DNA of 64,000 nucleotides from a virus, in the IMG/VR virus record IMGVR_UViG_3300006109_000424, positions 1-64,000 of that record; one strand, 5' to 3'. Each line of letters opens with the position of its first letter. The first letter of the stretch is position 1. Under the pieces are notes generated by a model. It did not search any database. It saw only the letters and a list, made by a program, of their open reading frames with translations, and was not told the origin of the DNA. Positions 41,401 to 53,400 of this stretch are shown here, one piece after another. Both the position numbers and the translations under genes were made by a program.

Positions 41401-44400
41401 TTATAGCCCACGCAAAAACCTTGCAGCTAGAGTATTGGTTTCTTGCAAAGGTATTCCGTTAGATGCAGTACCTGGACCTTGTTGATACCAGGTGACACCT
41501 CTGCGTACTAGCATAGTAACATCAACCCCAGCTGGCGGTGCTACATCAAAGATTATTTCTGTTGGATTAAAGTTGGCCACAACATAGCCGTCTAATACTC
41601 GTGTACCACCCACATATACTTCTAACTGCTGACTGGGGTCGCCTTGGCCGTAGTCAAAAGATCCAGGTTCGCCAGTTACAGTACCGTGATCAAATGGAAC
41701 TTCGCCAAATCCTTCGGCAGCGTTGTAGGTTAGATGTATATTATAGGCAATAAACTCGGTTGTGACTCCGTCGGCTAGGATATTATCGCTTACAATATAG
41801 TTCTGATACTCAATCGGCAACAGGTTACCTCGTCCCAGATTGTAAATTGCAGAGCCCGCAGCGTGTGCGCTAGCGGCAGTACCGGCTGTACCTCTTAATA
41901 GGTTACTCACTGTGTTGGTGTCCAGATCCCAGTTACGATACATGATACGTTCTGCACCAACTGTCAACACTCCCCACACATTATTTTGCAAATTTGGTTG
42001 CGTTAACGCAGACACATTAGCTACATGTACTACATCATCCGTGGCCGCCAAGGCCTGAGTTAATACAGTTGTAGTAGCTGGTGTGATGCTGTAGGTAGCC
42101 TGTATTCCTCGCATGTCCTGGAAGATTCTAAAAGCCATGGCACTGGGCACAGTGTATTCTGTAAAGCTGACCACTGACAATACTGTCTGCAACGGAATAG
42201 GTGGACCGGGCAATATAATGGTAGATCCGTTGACTGTAAATCCTATTCCGTTAAATAGCCATTTTCCGTTTAAATTTACCAACAGTCGGTCTGGATCAAC
42301 AATGGTAAATCCAAGGTCAAACACATTTTGTTGTACTACAATGCCTTCGGTATAGTCATACGATCCTGAAGTGCTATTGACCACTGCTGTATCAAAATTG
42401 ACTGTATCAAATCCTTCAGTAACTGTTTCGCCCTTAGTGGTAGGTCCGACAAACACGTGAATTGCAATGCCCTGTTCTTTGGTGCTATTCCAGCTGACAA
42501 TCTCAACAATGTCTCCAACACTAAGTCTTACACCGGCTGAAGTTTGGAAAGTCAACTGGCCATTGGTTACCCAATATTGCGCTGCAGTCCTTACAGCAAC
42601 CAGCACAGGAGCACCAGCGGCAGGAGACGAATATAGATGTACTGCACGCGGAGTTGTGCTGTTGACATATGGTGTGATTGTGAAATCGATACCCAAGATC
42701 AATGCTGTATTGTTGACGTATACTGATACATCGTTATTAGAAATCAATGACTGACTATAGCCACCATTTTGAGGCAGATCAAACAAGGTTGTGACTCCGT
42801 CGCCCACGTAAGGAGCACCTTCGTATGGCCGAGCCTGTACACCGTTTACAGTGACTACTAAATTTACTGGATTAGTGCCCGACATGCTATTGGTCAAGGT
42901 AACGGTCTGACTAGTCACGATGTTAGAATTGGCCACTACAGTTTCAAACACTGGCAAACTATAGCTATAGGTAGGACCAGTAGATGGATAGCCCAAGGTG
43001 GCTAAGTTGATACGATCAGTGGCACCGTATGTCTGAGCAAATGTGATTTCCGTTTGGGTTGATCCTGCACTAGCATAGGTATAATCTACCCCCAGTTTCA
43101 AAGGTGTTTCGCCATTGTAGATCACAAATTCATAAATGGTTCCTGGCACAGGCGGATTATTGTCAAGAGTTGTATAAGGCACAATCAGTTGTTTGCCACC
43201 GATCAGATCAGATCCAAGACAGGTATGATTGTACAACTGGTTGCCACCTCCTACACCAGTAACATAGATCACTAAGGTATCACCGGGGTTAGAGGTGTCT
43301 GGATCCACAGTCAATTCCCAATTGGCCCAATCGTATGAAAGTGGTTCTAGTGCTAGTCCTGCTGTGGCATTAAACAAGACTACTACCATAGGATTGGCTA
43401 AAATGCCGTAAAAATTCAATACTGGATTGGTAGGATCGTAGGTATAGCGTTTTGTCGCGACCGGAAATCCAGCGCCTTGCCCGGTCCAGTTTGTGCCCGG
43501 TGTGGTATAGACACGCAGATCTAAACTGTCAAATTCGCCACCAGGTATCAGTTCTTCGGGTGCATGGCTACTGAACACATCCACGTATCCGCCGCCACTT
43601 ACGTTGATATCTGTAGGTCTAGTTCCTAAATAGGTATCAAGATAACTGCTAGAATATTCAGCATCCAAAATATTATAATCGTATGTGGGTCGACCATTGA
43701 GATCGATTGATATGTTGTCATATGGATTTATATCGTAGTTGCCTACATCGTAGCCGGTATTTTGATCGTAGCGTGGCGCTGTAACCTGCACACCAGGGTA
43801 ATCAACACCGTCAATTAACAAAGGTAAACTGAGTCCGGGCATGTTGACGCCGGGTACATAGTAACCCATGGTGCGGTCAACTCCGCTTAAGGTACTTGCA
43901 TTTACCAGACTCCATTGGGTTGGATCAAATATTGTGCTGTCTACCGTACTGTTGGCCGACCATACTTGGTTGTTCCATCGCACTTCGGCACCAGCAGGAT
44001 AACTGACACCGGCTTGCCATTTGGCTATGGTAGTTTTGTATTGGTAACGATCATACCTGATGACAGTTTTAAATGACCGCACTAATCCATTTTCCATAAT
44101 CGGCACTGCAACAGCATCTTTTCCATTACCGCCAATCAGTACAATAGAAGGAGTGATAGTGTATTTTTCAGTATTGTTGGCAATTTTAACAGCTATAACC
44201 TGACCAGAACTATTGATCACCGCGGCAAAGTTACTATCAACAACACCGTTGACCATAACCTGCGGCACAGAAGTATATCCCGATCCTGGGTTGGCAATTG
44301 TGACTGATTCAATCGATAATGCGTAGTTATTATACCATTTGTTCCAAGGTTGTTCCAGCCAAATCTGCGCATTGCTAGCTGTATCGCTGACAGTATTTTC

Positions 44401-47400
44401 TATTAGGCTGGTTGACAAGGTGTAAGGCGTCAACACTGGACTTATAAATTGTGGAATTTCTACGGTCGTATCCCAATGGGCCGGAACATCATAGTCAGTG
44501 GGTGATCCACCCCAGATATCTGTGCCATCATAGATTAAATTAAAGTTTAAAACCTGTGTGTGGAAAGGTTTGACCTCTTGAAAATAGTCTTCCACAAAGG
44601 TTGAATTATCAGGTTGATACAATTGGTATGGCAAGAGTGATCTCAGGGTATGATCAATTTCAACAAAACTAGTTTTGATCAACCAGTCAGGACTGGTAAA
44701 TTCTGAATAGATATACTGGAACATCAGGATCAAGGCCTTGTTACGCTCAATTAACAACTCGTCCGTAAACAATTCTTGATTGATAGCTTCGATTATGTAA
44801 CGAGTTTCAATGGCCGGATATTGATCAAAATACTGCGCATCAAATGGTTGTACATCAAACCCAAAACCGCCTGCTGATTTAGAATAGTTCCATAACGATT
44901 CGCTGAATTTGATAGTCCCGTCCTGTAATCCAACCCGTTGCCAATCGCTGGCCGTACCGACAACAGCATTACGCAAATAAATTTCCCACTTGCCAATGCC
45001 GTTAGCTGTGACCTTGACACTACTGCCCAGCGGAGCTTCTGCAACGCTTAAGGTCTGCAGGCCGGATACATTGGTCACTTCGGCCACGGGCTGTATACTG
45101 CTATTGTAGCCGGGCAAATACCAGTTGATATAACTCCAATATAACGGAGTATCATAATTTTGTATGCGCACCAATTGCAGTTTTGGTGGTAATACTACAT
45201 TAGCGCCGGCAACAACTTCGTAAATAGTCCAGCGACCATTTTGACTGCTGTCTGATAATACCAAATATTTCCAGCCAATGGGTACCTGGGCAAGATCTTG
45301 ATAGGCTAGTATTTCTAGATTAGGAACTTCAAAGTTCCATGCTCCCGAATTGGCCTGCGGAACTGGTTCGCTGCTGTTTAATAAATTAAAGTTGCGAGTT
45401 TCACTAATGGGATATTGTGCCAGCACAGTGTTGGCTCGGCCCAAATAGTTTTGTAATGCCATAAATCTATCAGCAAACATACTCTGGCGAGGACGGAACT
45501 GTACTCCGTACTGCTGACCCGGGCTTAATGACGGGTCGGGCACAAGATTTCCAGCGACATCCTGGCCGCAGAAACTGTCTAGTAATTTTCTATACAAATT
45601 GGCGTTGAGGAACGAGTCTGGTCGTCCGTCGGCAATAAATGTATATTCGGTATGTATGTCACTAGAACTGCCCTGGTGTTGGCGTTCATATTCTATATGC
45701 AACACAGTATCACTAGCCGACAACAAACTCTTAGCGTTATATAGGGCCACTGTGTTAGCATTTATGGCCGCAATGTATGGAATACCACTGCCTACTGGAT
45801 TTAAAATATAACTAGCAATGCCGGTAGTGCTGAGTGTTTTTCCATTGGCTGTATCGATGCTGGTTAGTCCAGTTACCCAGAAATAATAATTAGTGACAAA
45901 TATACCGGCACTATTCAATGAAGAATGTATGGTATAGCTAACAGTACTAAAAGGTTTGCCAGGACCAATATAACTAGCCGGTGGCACATCACTTTCTATC
46001 CATTGATAGATATCAATGCTACTGCCCGGGAAAGTCTGTGCCCACTGGCGACTGGCGTAAGTAATATCTTCTTGATTGGGTTCAACAAATCTTACAGTGT
46101 AAGTATTCCACCAAATTTGTCCCACATGGCCGGCGCCCCAGCTGATACCAGTATTATGTACAGCGCCCTGGTTATAGTCAGCTGGATCAACTGCACCAAT
46201 ATAATCTATATTCCTGCGGGCCACACCCAGTATTTTACCTTGCAAAGGATCAATAAAATCAAAATAGGTCTGAGTACTGTTCAACAATTTGTTGTACGAA
46301 TAAACTGAGTTAATCAACGTAACATCGGCCACCGGAAATTGTTTGTAAATTGTAGTCCATGACGGAGTGTCGTTGGGATTTTTAAAGATAGCCACTGACC
46401 CGTAGTTGTTGGTTCCGGGAGCTCCTACTAATAACAATCCGTTGCCGTAGTTGACCGCTGTACCAAACAGATCCAAGGTACCAATATTGGATGTATAAAT
46501 TTGTTGTCCAAATACAAACTGTGGAGGATTGTTTATGGAACTGGTTGAACTAGGTAGATCATCAAAGGTATAAACTACTCCGCTGTTGTGTACAGTGTTA
46601 AAGAAGGTAGTGCTGTGTTCATCAAAATAAGTTTCGCCAGCATCAAATGTAGTGGGTTCGTAGGTGTTTCCGTTAGGTGCGCCAACGACTAAATTTGTGG
46701 CGCTGTAACTGACATCAATTGAGCTACCAAATCTAGCGTAGGTAACTGGATTAGGACTTTCAATAGTTTGCGTGTAAACAAAAGTCTTAAATCCAACGGC
46801 TTCAAATGCCGATCCAATAACTCCGGGCAACACTGTAAGCATGTCATACTCGTCTGCAGCCAAGGCATTGATCACGCTAATAGTAATTCTACCAGCTACC
46901 ACAGTAATTACACTGCCCATGGGCGGTGTGGTCACAAATGCTATTTGTTGTGTGGTGTTGTTATAGGTGTAATTTACACCGTTGGGTAATTGCAACACCG
47001 AGTCAAGGTAGACCACTGTATTATATGCTGTAGCGGATGAATAGATGTTGCCAACGTCAAATATCTTAGTTAACCCATCTCCGTACAAGATTACATCGGG
47101 TACCAGGGTCGCTACCACATTGGGTATACCCGATGAATTAATAGCTTCCGCAAATCCTTTTATGGTATTATTGGGTACGGCTGGCACAGCTATTTCTGAA
47201 TCATTAATACGCAAGGTATCGCCAGCAGTCAGGACAGGATTGGCCACAGTACTTGTGGTCACCCCATACAGTCGAGATTGATTCAATTGCCGTTGTACCA
47301 ATCCGGCTTGAGCTATGATAATTTTATCCTGTTGAACATATGTCAACGGAGCACCTACATAAACACTACAATTGTGCGGACAAACAGCCACGGCCCGGCC

Positions 47401-50400
47401 AAACGCCGATTTGTCTATTACAGTATCGGCTGTGAGTTTTTGCAGGAACTGGAACTGATTGGTTTCAATTTCTAAAATATCTCCCACAGTTAATACAACA
47501 CTGCTGGATAATATCAAATTAGAACCTGTGACAGTAAACTGCCCGTTGATATACTGTGCTGTGTTGGTTAAAAATTGCTTGTTCAGCAACACCGCCACAG
47601 GATTGCTGATACTGCCCGGGATTGCGTAGGTGGTCTGACCGGCGTTAGACACAATGTATCTAACTGTACTTCGATCAAAAACATAGGTTGATCCAGCGGT
47701 AGCAATAATATTTCTGTCGCTGTCAATTGCGCTATCGTTGTCTGCACCAACAATTATCTGTCGGCCATCGGTGGAGCAAGTCAAGCTAACACCAAAATTG
47801 GCATCGTCGGCTAATCCTGGTACTGTGATGTCATTAATATACTGCCAATAGGATGCAGCATCCACTATGATTGTGGCGCTCGGAGCCGGCACAGTCAAGA
47901 AAGTAATATTGCCACTATCAAATGTATAATCAATGTAGGGTCTTTGCAACACACCATTAACATACACAGTGAATGCGTCAATTGTAGTAGCTGTGTACAA
48001 ATAGTTTTGCAGAGAAAATACTGCGGTGTTATTAACACCAACCCCAGCAAATGTAAAGGCTGTAATGCCGCCAGCATTAACACCAGTTACCGTAATGGTT
48101 AAATTATTGGCCGAACTGCCTGCCGGGTCAATGTGTGTATAGTTAATTGTAAGTGTGTCACCAATTGCATATAAATTACCCGGAGCAGTTAAAGTGACAT
48201 TGTACAATCCGCGAGTGTTTGTCACAGTAAATGTGGCATTTAATCCTAAACCGGTGGTGCTGTTTTGTTTAACATCGTAGTATACAGCATAATCTAATTG
48301 TGCTTGCACTCGACGAGAGATAATAACAGTTTGTCCAACGGCTGGCGCAACAAACAGTTGTACTAAATTTTCAGTCACAGTATAATCGTGTCCGTATATC
48401 AATTGAGTGCTATTGATTCTAACCGACAACTGCAAAGGATAAGTGTTATCAATAACAATGCTGTTAACATAGCTAAATGTAGCAGTGGTGCCATCCCCGG
48501 CATAATTTATTTCCTGTGCCGGTATATCAACCAGACCATAGGCATATACGCGATTGGCTCCAGGTGCACTGATATACATCCATCGCTCGTCGTCACTTAT
48601 GATCACGGCTGTTCCAAACCCTGTGGCTGAAAAATTCTGATCGGGTGCAACTAATAATTGTGTTTGTAATAGGTCGTTGGTGCCAGCAGGTTGATACAAG
48701 GTAACTGCATATCCAGCACCAGAATTACTGAGATTTGCACCAGCTACCACCCAGGTTTGATCTCCAAACGCCACACTGCTTCCGTAGCCAGCTACATCAG
48801 AGGCCAACAAGTTCAGTTTGGTATTTTGTACATACGGTGCAGAAATGCCAGGTCTATAGCTGTATACTGCACCCATACCAGAATCCGCTGTTGGGCTTCC
48901 TACCAACAAAGACAGATTGTTACGGCTCTGTGCTACACTGGTACCATAGGACGAATCAGCTTCGGGTGTTGATGCTGCAATATTTTCAACGTTTGTGAAT
49001 TGATATTGTTTTTGTATAACCTCCCAATGTCCGTCGCCGTCGTTGTCTACCCAGACCGTGGATCCGGGCACCAAGGAATTAGCATAGGGCAAGTTGACCA
49101 CATCGCTAGACTGCTTTACACGCATGGTTTGTAAGCGGAATACTAGTCCAGTTCCGGTGATTGAAGTTTTGTTTTGATTAGTAAATGCGTATTGTATTAC
49201 CACCGTGTTGATTGTAGGAACACTTAAAACTCGATAAACGCCGTTGACGGCGGAATCAAATAATTTGATGATGATCAAATCACCTACTAACAATCCGGTG
49301 GTCAGACTGTTAAATTGAGCTATGCTAGTGCCGTTGAGATTGTCAGTTAACTGTGTTAATTGACCTGGAACTTCAACACACTGATAAATGTTCCAATCGT
49401 AACTATTGTCTTGTGCTACCCAAATACTGGTTCCGATGCCAACAGTTGACAAATGTGACGCAATATTGCTAGGATCATTCAAATTGTAGACTGTGATATC
49501 TACATCATTCACATTGACATAACCTGCAGTGGGCAAGGCTGTGTCAAGATTCCTACTGTAGGTTGTAGGTAAAATATCAGTGTTGGGTATTTGGTAACTT
49601 TGAGCCCAAAGATTTTTCAAGTATATGGACTGATCGGCCTGGCTAGTGTTGCCTGGATTAATAATTTGCACTGTGCTAGGATTTCCAGTCAATTTGGCTT
49701 CATTGAGATTGACCTCAAACCAACTGCGGTTGGCGTTAGCACCGTAAGTACCAACCAACACTCCCCAATCTTGATAGATATTGTATTGACCGGCGGCCTG
49801 ATTAAAGTTGACATTGGTCAGTAGTTCGGTTGCATTCAAAGTGCCCTTGTTTGCAATAAATTGCTGATAGAGATTAACCTGACTTATACTGTCTAGGTTT
49901 AGATCGGCCATGTACTGTCGTGGCACAAATCCAATCAAATTAAACGCCAGGAGATCGTTGCTATTGTTAAGATTAGCAGTTTGCACATTATAACTGTTGG
50001 CCAACTGATCAGCTCGCAATGTTAAGTTTTGCAAAAGACCTTGTTGTATACTTTGATAATTGCTCTTGTACCAGTTTGAATAAACAAATTTTGTAGATGG
50101 CTGTATAATTCCAGCGGCTTGCCAGTAGCTGTATTGATAGGTAACAATGTCACCTTTGGTGTAGCTGGTATTGGGTTGCCATTGCTTCACTGTGAGTGGG
50201 TTGTTAAGTATAAAACCTTGTGCGTTTAATGTGCCATCCCATTGAGTTGATGTCTGCGCAGACAAGATCAAACGACTTTGTCTTTCGGCTGTGACCGGAT
50301 CATATATAAGATCGTTAAAAACAGTACGATTGTCAAATACTACAATATCTTCAAAGTCGGTAAATTTTATTTGTACAAAACTAATGGTCTGATTACCTCC

Positions 50401-53400
50401 CGGGGGTGGTTTGGCCACAAAGGTATCACCAAGACGTTGTATAATCAAATTTCCAGGATTAATAACTCGACGATTTTGATCTAGAATTACTGTTTCAGGA
50501 GTGTAATTTACTATGCTGTTGACCACAGCACCAGGACGATACACCGACAACTGTGTGGCTGCTGGATTTAAATTGATAATAGTTCCAGGCATCCATCCTT
50601 GGTTGGCAAAATACAAAAACTCCTGTGCCATCTGTATCCAGTTGAGCGTGTAGCCATTTTGCAACTGAGTGAATGTCATGCCTTGATCTGTAAGATATTG
50701 TCCATAGCTCAGAATAAAATCTACGGTGCTGGCCAGATTAGCAAAAGTATATCCATACGGAATCTGCACAATATTTTTAGAATACTGAGACGGTGCCGAA
50801 ACCGAGGTGTTGCCGGCTGTGATTGTTTGTGTGGCAGAATTGATTAGGCTGGCATAGGTTGAAAAATACGGTTGATAACTGCTGTAACCATAGATGGTAT
50901 ATCCGGCTTCAGCGACTTCAATCACTATTGAACTATAAATTAACTGCGAGTAAGGTTGATTCTGATACAGTTGTAAATTATAACTTTCTGACGGAATCAA
51001 CAGAGTAGCATTGGTACTTTCTGGCCCAGACCTTTCCAGATAGATGTTTACATTTTGTTGGGCAGAAAAACTAGCCATGCGATAGCACAATCTTACATCA
51101 AGATTGGACAAGTCTGTAGTCAAGGCATCGGTGCTGTTTATACCCAACAACTGATTGTAGTCCACGATCCAGTTGATATAACTAGCCTTGCTAACACCGT
51201 TTCCGTACACTTGTATTTTACTAGGATCTATTCTGTAACGACCATTATAAAGGTATTGGTCAAACTCTGTGTTGTAACGATATAGATCGCGATCTGCAAA
51301 CAAACTAAAAAATTCAGCCGGGCGGGTCAAGGCCAATAGTCTCATGATTGCAAAAGGATAGCTACTACTCATCCACCACGAAGCTTCTACTGGGCCGCCA
51401 TCGCCCACCGTCCAACTTTTAACAAATCCATAAGGATCAAATCGACCAACTACACTTTCTGTTGGTGGTATCAACTGTCCTTGATCGTCAACTGGAATTA
51501 CCGATGTTAATCCTGGGCGACGATAGCTGGATCGAACATAAGGGGATATAGGATCGGCCACAAGTCCAGTTTCAAGATCTCCCCATAACACCAAATTGTC
51601 ACTGGTATATGGTGCAGGTCCGTAGCGGGTGACCCACCAGTCGGGTTCCTCGCTAAATCCTAGCATTTCCCACGGAGTAAGATTTGGAGTTAAGGTATCA
51701 TAAAACCAACGATAAATGCCGCGCCAAGCGCCTAATAACGGTGTACCGTCAAGTTTATTACCAGCTTGGCTGTAATTATAAGTGTAGGGATTATCGGCAA
51801 TGTAGGTTTGTGCGGTATAATCTACTTTGTTATAACCAACCCAGGCCAGGAAACTTTCCCCTAGTATCTGAGTAACTTGTTCTTGTGTGTAATCTGTAGT
51901 TCTGAAATAGCCCGGAATCACATCCTCGGCTGTAAGAGGAGGAGGGTTGCCGTCATTCTTTAGATTGTTATAAATGCGAGTCTCAAATTCCAATAGTACT
52001 TGATCCCGGATGTCGCCAAAGGCCACAGTGATTGATCCGTCATGTCCTTGGATAACTGGTGTGGGATTTACATAATCGGTGTCTAAGAAAATTTCTGGAC
52101 AATATTTAGGATACAGGCCCAACTTGGTTGGTGTGTTGGGTACAAAATTACCAGCGGTGTTGCTGTACTCATTAATAGTGACCACATCGCCTACAATCAA
52201 CGGAATGGTAATGGTCAATACCGGACTGTCAGCGGATACCACATAGTCACGACCGCGAGTTAACAATCTATTGTTGACATATACCAACAAGCCAAGGTAA
52301 TTTGATTCTGTAAAATTGTAAGTCTGAACGGTGTTAAAAACAGCCGTGGTTATTGGATTAACCGTAGTCGAGTTTGATACAGATACTAGGCCTGTAGGCA
52401 ACATGTCGCTCCAATAAAACGGACTTGTGCTTGTGTCTCCTACGGTAATCTTTGTAATGGCGGCATCTAATAGTTGTGCCACTGTTTTGTTTTGATAATC
52501 ACCAAGACTGAAAGTCGTAACTGCTTGCAATAGTTGTGATTTGAATTGTATGTATTGTTGGCTGTTATAGGCCAACGCATCAAAAATATTGTACCGCTGA
52601 CTACGCATAAAATAACCAGTCAAGGTCAAGGGCGAGCTTTGTTGTAAAATTTGCAGACCGTATGGAATAATATTGCCTAGATCTCTAGTGTTGTTTGCAC
52701 CAATTACTGGACCTTGCAACGGAATAAGATTTTGCGCAATGGTACTGTAATGGTTGCGTATGGTTCCTAGAGTAAACCGATCACTGTTGCCATTAAACGG
52801 ATTATTTTCTAAATTGATAGGAACTTGATAGAATGCGGTGGTACTGGTTTGATCGCTCAGGACCTGTACTTCAATTAAATCTCCCGGAACATAAGTGGTC
52901 AATAAATTGATTGTAGTAGTTGTAGCTGTGGTGGTGTAGCTGTAGTTGTAGCTTTCTTGAAATGTGGCATTGACAAATATCTGCACAGCAGGAACGGTGT
53001 TGTTGGTATTGACTGCCACATCCAACAATAAGGGACCACCATCATAAGTGAATGTAAACTGCTGACGTATTAAACTTGGTGTTTTTGCAGTTTGCCAACC
53101 AATTTCTTTGATAAAATTGGTACGGTTTTCATATTGCCGCGCGAATCCAGAACTGAGAGGCACTGTGTAACCTTGATTGTTTTGAGTGTAGTTGAACGAA
53201 TCTGTGTACAGGTTGTTGTCAAACACAATATCGCCTATATTGGTCAAGCTCAAATAAGTTATAGGAAAGCCCAGCACTAGATCTGGTGCACCTGAGCTGA
53301 CTGCATAGCTAAACAAGGCACTTCCGCGGAAATTTGAACTGGGATATTTGGCCTGGTTGCCAAAACTTACATTTTCTGCATCGTACACATCAAACAAGGG